From: Phlegmacium glaucopus
Taxonomy: Eukaryota > Basidiomycota > Agaricomycetes > Agaricales > Cortinariaceae
Direction of reading: 5' to 3'
Assembly (NCBI GenBank): GCA_015039465.1
Contig: MU130017.1
Location: 159,366-223,365 of the forward strand
Length of the DNA stretch: 64,000 nt
The notes beneath the pieces were generated by a model. That model was not told where the DNA came from. It searched no databases and saw nothing but the letters and a program-made list of their open reading frames with translations. This document shows, in pieces, positions 46,518 to 58,446 of the stretch. Within the stretch, counting starts at the first letter, position 1. Each line of letters starts with the position of its first letter. A program made the position numbers and the translations under genes.

Positions 46518-47738
46518 TCCCCCTCCATCCCATATGATGATCTCGACGATATCGAACGACCTTTTCTTGCATATACACTCATTTGTACCAAGCTATTATT
46601 ATGACCACGCCACGCATCGCAAACCACGTTGACCGTCTTGTACTCCTATCAGCATACAGCTCATCAACTACAGTATCATATCTTATCTTTCCTTGTTATC
46701 ATACGCACAATCCCTAGATGGTTTTGTTTTTTTTCGCCTCGTTCTTTTTACGCATCATTTTTTTTTTCTTTTTTTTTTATCGTCTAGTTTAAATTCATGG
46801 AGTCTCTGACTTTAAGTCACGTTGCTGAATAAAGAATAATTCATTCGAATAAATAACAATTTTCAGAAGGCTAGATGGGGGACCGTAAGGAGCTGTAAGG
46901 CCAAGACAATAGACTCTGCTCAGAAGGAAAGATGACTGAGTGCACACAAACAAAAACGAGGACAGCGACGCCTTTTTCGCCTTTTGACCAACCTCGCCAA
47001 TCCCATTCGCTCAATTCTCGCTCGATTTTGACATTCTTAGACGCAAACGGATCCATACGACGCCTACTTTCAACATATCAATATGCAAATACCAAAGCTC
47101 CTGCAGAAACTGGAAACGAGGCGAAATTGAAAAAGCTATGTGGTCCTCCTCGGTGTCGATACACCCAATTCCAGTGTTCTCTCTGCCTGTTCTCATGCCT
47201 TTTAAATCACCTAAGTTATCTCACAATCTTTGTGAGCGTTCAAACGTTCAAGGTCACCGATCACCAGTCACCCCTTTGTCCACACTTTCACCTGGAATGT
47301 TCTAAATCTTATAAATCTACCTTGGGATACCACAGAGCTATTTTATAAGTTTACATAAACCATCCGTCATTAATTCATTTTCCATCCTCATGAATCCTTT
47401 CTTTCTCTCCATTTTAACCAACAACAAAAACCGACGGGAACCCAAAGGCATACTTACAAGACATCTATCACCTCTCCCTCCCTCCCTCTCAATGCGCCGT
47501 GGGAGCAGCCCATATCCAAGACTTGCATGCTGCTGCGAGTCTAGGTATGAAAACCATCTGTGTCTGGCGATCAGGTGAATTCATGAAGACCTTATGGTAG
47601 GCGATGGCGAAGAGCAAAGATGAAGGAAATGAGGTGGATTGCGTGGTTGATTTGTTCCTGGAGTTGTCAAAGGTTATTAAGCGTTTGAGGACTAAGTTGA
47701 GCTCCCTGCAAGGAGCTGGGCCAGATTTAATTCGTGTC
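46518..47738. other. Intergenic: AA9 3' flank and NLR B upstream region
   Basis: T-rich tract near 46725-46780. An unspliced frame at 46932-47348 has no domain and is not supported. 47600-47735 is duplicated at 42780-42916. Confidence 0.45.
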
Positions 47739-47746
47739 TATATTTA
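47739..47746 (+). promoter_or_regulatory. TATA-like box of NLR B
   Basis: CTATATTTAGG, about 80 bases before the ATG at 47823, conserved with NLR A. Confidence 0.5.
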
Positions 47747-47822
47747 GGACTACATTGTGGGAAAAGTACACTCGTACATACACGATGTACAGCCTCGTTG
47801 TGCACTCCTGACTATCATCATC

Positions 47823-50800
47823 ATGTCGAGCAAGAGACCATCTAAGATACATCCCATAGACAAAGCTGCTCGCTCTGTCAAGGGGAAGTTAACTTCTCTT
47901 TTCAATCCGTCGCCCCAGCCCAAACCATCGTCGATCGACGTGGGTTCAAGCTCTGAGATGGCAACAACAAATACAGCAGGAACAAGGTGAGTAACTTAAT
48001 CATGTCGTCGGCAATTGATCGATTATTAGTTAACATCCTCATACTTTCAAGTAACTTACCACTCAATATGGCCTCTATGGTCGGCCTCGATCACGCACCT
48101 GCCACAGTGGTTGCGGGTAAAGATATATCCACAGTGTTCCCTCCCACGGGCCCGTCCAAACCATCCTTGGTCAGCGTGGATTCAAGCTCTGAGATGGCAA
48201 CAAAAAATGCAGCGGGAACGAGGTGAGTGACTGAATCATGTCGTCGCCTTATTACTTAACATGCTTATGCTTCCAAGTAATTTACCACTTAATATGGTCT
48301 CTATGGTCGGCCTCGATCACCCGCCTACCACAGTGGTTGCAAGTACGGAAACATCAACAGCGTCCCCTCCCACGCGACCGCCAGGCTCTGATAATCATAT
48401 GGCAATGACAGATGCAGTAGGAGCGAGGTGAGTAATTGAAACCATGTCGGCAATTTACCGATTATTAATTAACATTCTCATACTTTCGAGTAGTAATTTA
48501 CCAGTCAATATCATCTCTATGGTCGGCGTCGACCACCCACCCACGGTCAGTGTCCATGTTCGCGCTCATGACCGTCGTCACTAATCAATGCTCATTTAGA
48601 GCATAACTCCATACACTCGTAGTGCAGTGACTGTCTTCCAAGGCGACCACGACGAGACCCCCCCTTACCCGATAGATATCCCTGTGAACACTGCAAGTAT
48701 CATTCCTTTTGCGCAAAACCCAATCTGTGTACTGACAGTTCAACTTCTATTATCGTGTAGATCAACTTGTCTGCGCCATCCAATCTTGATGGAAACAAAC
48801 AATCTAGGTCTCGACCCATAGTGAGCGTGTTTAGTCTTCGACTGGACAATCATCGCTAAAACCTAGTTTATAGACTGCACTACGTCATAATCTCTTACCT
48901 CGTGCTAAGTTTGCAGGATACGACGCAGCATCTCCTGCTCCACGAAATACATGTATGGAGAACACTCGCAAGGCAATCCTTGATACACTGCAAGTATGGG
49001 CAAGCGATAATGCGGCCACAAATGTATACTGGCTCAACGGGACGGCTGGAACTGGTAAAACAACAATTGCTTACTCATTCAGTCAAATCCTTGATGAAAA
49101 GGGATCCCTTGGTGGTACTTTCTTCTCTTCTCATCTCCAGGTTGATAGCAGTGATGTTCATTGCATCATCCCCACCATCTGTCTTCAGTTGGCTACCAGT
49201 GGGTATCTTCCCACTCTGCCCCAACTAATCTTGGATGTAGTGGAAGCAAATCCTCACTGCAAATCTTGGAGGATTGCAACCCAATTCCTAAATTTCATTG
49301 TTAGACCACTCACTGCTGCATACAGGGATAGCAAAGAAGTTGTTTTTCCAGTGATTGTTCTTGATGCTCTGGATGAGTGCTCTGACCAGTCCCTTGTGGC
49401 TGAGTTACTTTCTGTGATATTAAAGCACAGTCAATCTCTTCCAGTCAAGTTCTTCATCACTAGTCATTCAGAAATAGTGATGTTGGAGACTTTTGATGGT
49501 TCCTTGAATCATTCCAATTTCATCCTTCATGAGGTTGAAAAGGAGATTGTACAAGCTGATATTGAGCTTTACATCAAAGCTTGCTTGCTTGGTGGTCATA
49601 TTAAGTACAATAGGCAAGACTGGCCACCTCAGGCTGAAGTCAAAAGCCTGGTTAAGATGTCTGGGACTTCATTCATTTATGCAGCAACTGCCTGCAACTA
49701 TATTGCTCAGAGAGGTGGCTCTAGCATGCCTAAGCATCTTTCAGATGTTGTTAATCTTGGATCAAAGACAACATCTGGCCTAACTCAACCACTACATGTT
49801 CTTTATGAAAGAATTTTGGACACTGCTTATGACTCTGCAAATATTAGGGAGGCATTAGATATAGACATAGTTTTGACAACTGTTGTTTATGTCTATAATC
49901 CTCTTTCTATGACTGCCATCAGTTGTTTGATGCAAATACCCATTGAACATGTTCATGCAGCCCTTTCTTCCCTTCATTCATTGATACATATACCACCACC
50001 TCAACACCCTGCTAAGCAGATCTCACTACTCAATACTTCCTTCTATGATTTCATCAGTAATCAAATTCTTTCCTCAAAGCACTATCTTGACCCCTGTGTT
50101 TCACATAAACATCTTGCACTTCAGTGTCTGTCCTTGATGGAGGAAGAATGGTCACAGAAAGAATGGGTATCTTACTTGGCAGAGAGGAAATGTGAAGAAA
50201 TTTCTGAAGCTCTTGCATATGCTTGTGGTAGCTGGGCCATTCATTTTACCTATGCAGACAACAACAATGGATGTGTTGAATTGAAGCATTTCTTTGAAAG
50301 ACATGTTCTGCGATGGATGGATTGTTTGAGTATTTTAGGAAAATTGGAAACTGCAATATATTCACTACAAAAACTAGAAAATTGGGCACATGTAAGTGAT
50401 CTTGTTGATGCAGATGGATTGCACTTCTAATAGAAAATAGAGCCAGAGAATCTTGGCAACAATAGTGATTGATGCCAGACTGTTTTTAAAGGAAAGTTTT
50501 GGTTTCATTAAAAATAGCAGTCTTGAAGGATGTCCTTCAGCACTAGCTTGGTTGCCTGAAAACTCTCATATCTGGAAAACATTTGGAAGTAAGATGGATT
50601 GTCCATGGAAGCTCTGTTGGGGAAGGAGAAAAGCATGGAGCCAGTGTGAAGCAGTTCTGAGACATTCATACAGTGTTGCCTCTGCAGTTTTCTCTCCTGA
50701 TGGTATGCATATTGTCTCTGCATCTGCTGTTGGCAAGAAAGTATGGATCTGGAATACAGCCACAGAAGAGTGTGAGATAGAGCTCAGTGGATGTTCATAT

Positions 50801-52899
50801 CCAGTCTTCTCCCCTGATAGTATGCATATTGTGTCTGCATCTTGGAGTCATGCTGTACATATATGGGATGTAGCCACAGGAGAGTGTGAAGCAGAGCTTA
50901 AAGGACATTCAAACCAGGTCACCTCTGCTGTATTCTCTCCTGATGGTATGCATATTGCATCTGCATCTTGGGATCACACAGCACGGGTATGGAATATGGC
51001 TACAGGAGAATGTGAAGCTGTGCTCAAAGGACATTCACAGCAGGTCAAATCTGCTGTCTTCTCTCCTGATGGCATGCATATTGTGTCTGCATCTTCCGAT
51101 CACACTGCACGGATCTGGAATATGGCCACAGGAGAGTGTGAGGCAGAGCTCAAAGGACATTCAAACATTGTCAACTCTGCTGTTTTCTCTCCTGATAGTA
51201 TACATATTGTGTCTGCATCCAGTGATCACACTGCAAGGATCTGGAATACAGCCACAGGAGAGTGTGAGGCAGAGCTCAAAGGACATTCTTATGTTGTCAA
51301 TACAGCTGTTTTCTCTCCTGATAGTATGCATATTGTGTCTGCATCTTCTGATTACACTGCACGGATCTGGAACACAGCCACAGGAGAGTGTGAGGCAGAA
51401 CTCAAAGGACATTCTGCTGTTGTCAGCTCAGCTGCTTTCTCTCCTGATAGTATGCATATTGTGTCTGCATCTTGGGATCACACTGCACGAATATGGAATG
51501 TAGCTACAGGAGAGTGTGAGGCAGTGCTTAAAGGACATTCAAACCAGGTCAGCTCTGCTGTCTTCTCTCCTGATGGTATGCATATTGCCTCTGCATCTTG
51601 GGATGACACTGTGCATATTTGGAATACAGCTGCAAGAGAGTTGGACATAGAGCTCAAAGTACATTCAGAGGAAGTCAAAGCTGCTGTCTTCTCTCCTTAT
51701 GGTAGGCACATTGTGCCTACATTTGATGATCACACTGTACAAATATGGAACACAGCTACAAGGGAGTGTGAGACAGAGCCCCAAGGGCATTCGGATATGA
51801 TTACCTCTGCTGTGTTTTCTCCTGATGGTATGCATATTGTGTCTGCATCATGTGATCACACTGTGCGGATCTGGAATACAGGCACAGGAGAGTGCGAAGC
51901 TGTGCTCAAAGGACATTCAGGTTGGGTGAAATCTGCTGCCTTCTCTCCTGATGGTATGCATATTGTGTCTGCCACTTCAGATCATGTTGCAAAGATTGAC
52001 AATACAAATCACACTGCAAATATCTGGAATACAGCCACAGGAGAGTGTGAAGCAGAGCTAAAGGAATATTCATCCTCATTCAATTCTGTTGTCTTCTCTC
52101 CTGATGGTATGTATATTGTCTCCGCACATCGGGATGGCATAGCACAGGTCTGGAATACAGCCACAGGAGAGTGTGAGACAAAACTTAAAGGACATTCACA
52201 GTGGGTCAATTCTGCTGTATTCTCTCCTGATTGTAAGCATATTGTGTCTGCATCTTTGGATTGCACATTACGGGTCTGGGATGCAGCCACAGGAAAGTGT
52301 CATGCAGTGCTTTGGGGGCATTTACATCTTCTCAACTCTGCTGTCTTCTCTCCTGATGGTAAGCATATTGTGTCCACATCTTATGACCACACTGTACGAA
52401 TCTGGAATGCAGCTACAGGAGAGTGTGAGGCAGAGCTCAAAGAACATTCATGTGCTCTCAGATCTGCTGTCTTCTCCCCTGATGGTATGCACATTGTGTC
52501 TGCATGTCCTTGGCACTCTGCCTGGATCTGGAATACAGCCACAGGAGAATGTTTGCCAAAGCTCAATGGAAATACTTCTAATAACAGTCAATTATCTGTT
52601 GTATCATCAATTCTTGATGGCATTTTTATCCACAATAATTTCCAAGGCCGAATGAATGTGTGCTCTGAGTTATCCTTTCTTTGCATACACAAAGACATAA
52701 TTTTCCACACTATAAACCTTCAGAAAATCTGGGTTCCACCTTATTTCTGTTACCCAATATCCATCAGCTATTACAAATCCCAAATATGCCTTGGGTATGG
52801 GTCAGGAGAACTTTTGCTTCTAGAGGTATGTATAGTTCTTATATTCTATGTTTTTACTTCATTGTTCAGTTTTTCTCTCTAATATAGTTGCAATGTTAA
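47823..52899 (+). CDS. NACHT-WD40 NLR 'B' (HET-E/D-like NWD protein)
   Basis: Exons 47823-47986, 48052-48222, 48278-48427, 48494-48545, 48600-48692, 48761-48820, 48874-50391, 50441-52825, 52888-52899 give 1534 aa. The N-terminus is basic, then three successive exons repeat SNLP.N..SMVG.DH.P. The motif TVFQGDHD is in exon 5. The intron after exon 5 starts with GC (GCAAGT). The NACHT domain has P-loop GTAGTGKT and Walker B VIVLDALDECSD. About 15 WD40 units follow, more diverged than in A: unit 2 is shortened and unit 11 carries a nine-residue insertion (IDNTNHTAN). The last exon again codes LQC. The role is inferred as non-self recognition. It is convergent with NLR E across an AT-rich island. 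Confidence 0.87.
50660..52560 (+). repeat. WD40-coding repeat array, about 15 units
   Basis: Units of about 126 bp encode HS..V.SAVFSPDGMHIVSAS.DHTARIWNTATGECE. Units 3-8 are most alike; units 1, 2, 9, 11 and 12 are diverged or have indels. Confidence 0.9.
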
Positions 52900-53536
52900 C
52901 ATTCTAAATGTTACATGTTGGAATTGTTGGAATGTTCAGGGTTAGGAATGTTCACCATATGTTTCACCTCAGGATTACAGTATATTTTCTATTGTTCTTT
53001 TTGTCTCATGTTTCATTCACAGACCATTAGGATTTAGTAGTATAAGTACCTACTGCACTTACCTATGTACCCTTCAGGGTTAACCACTTTAACCAAACTG
53101 CTTCTTACTAGTTGGTGAACACCAGTTTCTTGTGTTCCATGTCCTTGCACTGCCCCTTTGGTCTTTCATCTGACTTACTCTGTATGTACTATGTCCAAAC
53201 AGCTGCTATATCTTTCACATTGTATTAACTGAATTACTGTGTATTCAACCCTTCAAGTTTCTATGGACTGTTCTCACTTCTGATATAAATCAACAAGTAT
53301 ATTGTAAGTCCTGACTTGTTCTGAGCTGTCCACTTTGCCTTTCATCCATGTCCACTTCAAGATTTCATCACTGATTTTCCTTTTTTCTTCTTCTTTTGAA
53401 GCATGCTTAGGCACACCTGGTTTTATCTATAACCTATGTCCATTACAAAATACCTGAAACTAAAATATCTATATAGAATGCAACGACCACCTGGGAAAGT
53501 GGGGCATGGGGGATATTTGTCAGCTGATCAGATTTA
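52900..53536. other. AT-rich intergenic DNA, no gene
   Basis: TGTTGGAATTGTTGGAATG near 52917 resembles the start of the LTR at 55171 but no matching end was found. Confidence 0.4.
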
Positions 53537-53541
53537 TGTGT

Positions 53542-54113
53542 TGTTACATTCCGTCATATGTTACTCCGGTCCAGCTCCGTCGGAGTTGTCTCCGGTAGTC
53601 CGTACTCCGTATAGTGCTTCCCCTCACATCCCAAACTACTCCTCCTATGTTCAACTCCAAGACTTCTCCGTGTCATTCCGGCTCCTCCGTCTATACTCCA
53701 AACCCATTACCACTTCTTTGCCACTACCACTATTTCTTTGTCATCACGTTCCCACTATCAGTCAGCACACCAGCCATGGATTATTCACCTCAAGAATGCA
53801 GGACCTTTCGGGAGCAGAACACAGCACATTATATTTATACTTTATATTTTGGTTGCAATTCCTTTTATTATTTAAGTACTCAAACTTGTATGTTTTCCTC
53901 AGTTCGAATATCAACTTAGTTTCCTCCTCCTATTCTTCCTCTAAGTTACTGCAACTTCCGGTTCCACTCCGTTCCGTTCTTACTCTGAAATTAGGACACG
54001 AAGGTTTAGGGTAGCACAGCATATACACTGAGGCTATAGTCCTTTCCCGTTCCGTGGTTCCATTCCAGTCAAACTCCATCCAATACTCTGGAATAGAGTT
54101 CTCGAACTTAACA
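53542..54113 (+). mobile_element. Solo LTR, family 1 (572 bp)
   Basis: It starts TGTTACATTCCG and ends GAACTTAACA, flanked on both sides by the exact 5-bp target duplication TGTGT (53537-53541 and 54114-54118). The second copy at 57870-58441 has the same length in opposite orientation. No internal retroelement region is present, so it arose by LTR-LTR recombination. Confidence 0.93.
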
Positions 54114-54118
54114 TGTGT

Positions 54119-55008
54119 AAGCATTTGTAAGATTTTTGATAATTGGTCAGCTGCTCCCACACTGTCGTCCCATTATACTGTGTGACAAAGGTAGCTGTCA
54201 CCATCATCACAAATCATGACATAATGTGACATCACAGTAACTTCCCTTTCCCTGGCCAGTAACCTGCTTGTTTTATGTGTTTAAATTTCGCTTTTTTGAG
54301 ATCCTATCTGCCAATCTGCTTACTATTTAATTAGATGTGATATATATTGTCTTCTTCTGTGTTTTTATTTCGCTTTTTTGAACAGCTATATATAACCTAT
54401 CTTTTGGGATCTGCTGTAGTTCTTTTTTTCAATCAACAATAACCTCCTTTTTAGGGTGTATTTTTGAATTTTAATTTTGTTTGGTATTTGTGTGGGGTGC
54501 TCCTTGGTGTAGGCATTTATTTATCTACACATTTAATTTAAAGATGAAGAAATAGGAACATGGGATGAGATATAGGAATATGAGGTTAAAATGAAAATAA
54601 TATACACACTTAATGTGGAGTGGAGATAGATTGAGAATAAAAAACAAGATTGGAAGATGAATAGAGTTATTTTGGGATTTTGTCCATTTCTGTGTTTAAA
54701 TTTGAGTGAATGGGAGGATGGTCACAATAACAATGTGAGTGGGAAGGTAAATAAAGACAGAGAGGTGGATGGAGATGGGTAGATGGGTATAGATGAGTGG
54801 GGCAGGTAGGTGGTAAGGATGAGGCTTCTGTGTTTTGTATTGGAATACTATACCATGAGAATTTTGAAAATGAAAAATTGAAATACATTGAATTAAATTA
54901 AATTAAGTTGGGTGCTCTGGATTAAAGATTTGATATGATTATTAATCCAGCTACAATTTTGAAATTGAGAAAAATATAAATGAGGTAAAACTTCAATGTA
55001 TAATGGGT
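54119..55008. other. AT-rich intergenic DNA
   Basis: No coding region. Repeated TTTATTTCGCTTTTTTGA phrases near 54290 and 54365. Confidence 0.4.
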
Positions 55009-55013
55009 GTAAC

Positions 55014-55695
55014 TGTTATGGCGACTATAAGCTTGCACTCGTGTTCAGTGCTGGGAAAATAGACCATATAACTAGGGACTGTTGTACAGTTGCAATCATA
55101 TTCCCACAGGTAAGACTGAGGACGGCAAGTTCTGAGCAAGCTAGTAGATTAAGACCATATTGGTACTAAGTGTTGGAATTTTAGTAATCATGCGAGCTAA
55201 ATGTATCAATGTGGACCTGAGTAGATAGCTAAGGATATTGACCAATAGCGGTAAAGACTCGTAGATGTATATCATAACATAGCCACAGTCTGAGATGTAT
55301 AAGTAGTAGACCTTTGGAGACGGTATTCTCCATCGGTTTAAACCAATACAACGCATATCCTCCCTCTAGCTTTAGCTCCACTTTGTTAGCGCTCTCGTCT
55401 AGACTGTTGTACTTTAAACCGACACCAGAATTTCCAACACTAAGGTCTAAACTAAGGAATACCTAGCTTAGGGAGTCGCTCTTATATAGATAAAGGTAAG
55501 AGTACTATAGCAGTCTGCAGTCCATGGTCCATGTTCATAAGAAGCAGTATTGAGTCAGTAAGAGTTGTAGGATCAAGGGTAGTACAATGGTAGGATGGCA
55601 AGGTGAGACATGAGGCAGGGAACGAGGCAGTAAAGTAAAGGGGAAGGAAAAGGAATAAGGGGGCCACTTGGTGAACATTCCAGACATTCATAACA
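55014..55695 (+). mobile_element. Solo LTR, family 2, interrupted by a nested LTR
   Basis: It runs from TGTTATGGCGAC to CATTCATAACA with exact flanking GTAAC (55009-55013 and 55696-55700). Without the nested element and its target duplication it is about 408 bp, close to its relative at 6450-6865 (416 bp). Confidence 0.9.
55171..55439 (+). mobile_element. Nested solo LTR, family 3 (269 bp)
   Basis: TGTTGGAATT ... AATTTCCAACA with exact 5-bp duplication CTAAG (55166-55170 and 55440-55444). It lies inside the family 2 LTR, whose sequence continues (GTCTAAACTAAGG) directly afterwards. Confidence 0.92.
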
Positions 55696-55700
55696 GTAAC

Positions 55701-57864
55701 CAGAGTGTATTTAAGTACAAAGTAAGAACTAATTATTTCTAAAAAGGTAGGGTGGAAGTGGAAATAAAATAGGAAGAGAAGAGATAGCTTAAGGGATCTA
55801 TGTGTGTTCATGGTTTGTATATTGACCATTCAGATGAGTGAATAGAAAATGAACAATATCAGTCCTTTAACTGAAAACTAAGTGAAAAATAGATAAAATA
55901 AAATAATTGGGAATGGTGTGATTAATATTTATGTAGTGAGTGTAGGATGTTGATCAATTAAGTGACAGGATGTTCAATGGTAGAGAAGGATTTATGATGG
56001 GTAACTGAGGATGGTATACAATAACAGAAATTCCTTCCTCTGAAACTACTGTATGGAAATGTATGATCAGAGTATCTCACAATTGTTCACCCGTCTCCAA
56101 CATACCTCAGGACAGAATATAATATTACAACATTGATAAGAATAAATTTATGATGGGTCAAGTGTTGGAATATTGAATCCTACATGTGTTGATAGGAGAA
56201 TGATTAGATAGAAGTCAGACCCAAGTAGTCAATTATACTAATAATAGTTATCTACCCCTTCAGGTAGATAAGTTGATAAAGGCAATGTATATAGCTAGGT
56301 AGACAATGAGGCTCTTCCTCATCAGATTGACCCAAGTTATATCATCAGTTAAACACCTTGCTGGGCTTGCTACCTAAGTCATTCTCCAGCATCTATCACA
56401 CAGTAGTCCCTAGACTGATTTAATTTCAACATCAAGATGCTCATAAATGACTCATGATGATTAGGTGTGATGCATATGGCATATGGGTAGATGAGTGGAT
56501 GGGAATAGTCTCAGATGCTTAGATGGGTCTACTATTACTAAGTATAATTGGGGTGTATTTGAGTAAAAGTTTGAACTGTAAGGAACAGTAATCGTTCAAC
56601 AGTGTATTCTGCCAGCATTTCCTGTTTTAGAAACAAGTCACATGTAACTTTTCCTGTTCTGGAAAAGTAACACACAGGAAAAGAGAATACAGGCAAGACC
56701 AGGCTTGTGCAAAGAAAGAGAAAAATGGAAACAACCAAAAGAGAGTTAGTATGTTCTAAAAATTAATTAAACAGGACAATTTTCTTTAAGATCAACAACA
56801 CTGGGCAAATTCATTTTAAAATTTCCTTTCTTTTACATATAAAAGGTATCAATTATTTACTGGAATGGAGAGTGGAAGAACCCCACCCATTAGCTAGCTA
56901 CAGATTCTAATTCATTCTCAAAAAGAGGCCTCAAAATCTCTTTACTGCATTAATCCTTCAAATAAACATATGCACTACACATACAATTTTGCAGCTGCAT
57001 AAATTGTTAGTGCAATCACACATCATGTGACTTAAGTGCTTGCATCATCAGAAATCAATAGCCTTACACCTGTTATGGTTGCTGTTAGGGGATACTCACT
57101 GTATCCGCCCCTAGGTACACTTAGCATTACTTTACTTTCACTTTACTCTATGATTGTATCACTTGCTGCATTCCCCATCCTACCCTTCATGGACATCCCT
57201 TTATTGTAGTAGTAGTTGACCCTTCACCAATGACATTGTGAGATGTTAGTTTCTATTTTTGTTATATCTTGACACACACTGCCTTCTATTGTGTACTAGC
57301 CGTATATAGTGATATTTTCTCCCACACATGTAGTATATAAGTGTAAGGTGCTTATCTTTGATAAGCACCTTAGAATTCAACTTGATTCCCAGGTTCCTAC
57401 CTCCTCTAACAGTTGTGATACTGGAAGCCCACCACTATCAAACTTTTCATTCTCTGAAAGGTTGCCGATGGACAGCTTTACATGTGAAGGGATCAACAAA
57501 CATTTGGAATTGATAATTTTAAGTCTTACATGCTTGTGCTTGCTCCTCTTCTGTGTGAGCATGCTGGAGTCATTGGTACTATGAATGGGATAGGATAGCA
57601 AGGCTGAAAAGTGGGTGCATGTATGTCATTATACACAACTTCTAGGAGGTTTTGGGTTGGTATTTGTGGTGTTTCTTGTATAGCTGTTGTGTTAACAGAT
57701 ACTTCTGAGTATGTTCTTCCATTGCTAGGATATAATGCTTTGCTATTATGTTAGCAGTAAAAGGGAGTCACATGCAACGAGAAATGGCAGCTCAGGAACC
57801 AGCATTGTTTTGGACAGGGCTGCACACTGTACCCGTAATGACAGGTACAACAGCTGGTTCTTAT
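55701..57864. other. AT-rich, CpG-poor intergenic DNA
   Basis: No supported gene. ACCTGTTATGGTT at about 57068 has a reverse complement near 58989-59002, possibly ends of another element, but no target duplication was found. Confidence 0.4.
57344..57372. repeat. Perfect 13-bp hairpin
   Basis: TAAGGTGCTTATC, loop TTT, GATAAGCACCTTA. It is unusually stable in otherwise AT-rich DNA; no adjacent gene is recognised. Confidence 0.8.
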
Positions 57865-57869
57865 TAAAC

Positions 57870-58441
57870 TGTTAAGTTCGAGAACTCTATTCCGGAGTAT
57901 TGGATGGAGTTTGATCGGAATGGAACCACGGAACAGAAAAGGACTATAGCCTCAGTGTATATGCTGTGCTACCCTAAACCTTCGTGTCCTAATTTCGGAG
58001 TAAGAACGGAACAGAGTGGAACCAGAAGTTGCGGGAACTTAGAAGATGAATAGGAGGAGGAAACTAGGTTGATATTCAAACTGAGGAAAACATACAAGTT
58101 TTGAGTACTTAAATAATAAAAGGAATAGCATCCGAAATATAAAAGATAAATATAAGTGCTGCATTCTGCTCCTGGAAAGTCCTGCATTCTTGGGTGAATA
58201 ATCCATAGCTGGTGTGCTGACTGATAGTGGGAAAGTGATGACAAAGAAATAGTTGTTATGGTGAAGGTGTGGTAATGGGTTTGGAGTATTGTCGGAAGAG
58301 TCAGAATGATACGGAGAAGTCTCGGAGTTGGATGTAGGAGGAGTAGAACCGGAAACAAGGGAAAGTACTGGAACGGAGTACGGACTACCGGAAACAACTC
58401 TGACAGAGTCGGACCAGAGTAATGCATAACGGAATGTAACA
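57870..58441 (-). mobile_element. Solo LTR, family 1 (572 bp, inverted)
   Basis: On the plus strand it begins TGTTAAGTTCGAG and ends GGAATGTAACA, flanked by exact TAAAC duplications (57865-57869 and 58442-58446). It is the reverse-orientation partner of 53542-54113. Several differences between the two copies are C/T or G/A changes at CpG sites. Confidence 0.93.
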
Positions 58442-58446
58442 TAAAC

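Noticed and set aside
46932..47348. 138-codon plus-strand frame between AA9 and NLR B
   Set aside because: No domain, and it covers leader sequence that is partly shared as non-coding DNA upstream of NLR A.
53436..54160. Open frames of up to 192 codons near 53.4-54.2 kb and 58.0-58.4 kb
   Set aside because: They lie in the two solo LTR copies and reflect LTR sequence, not a gene.
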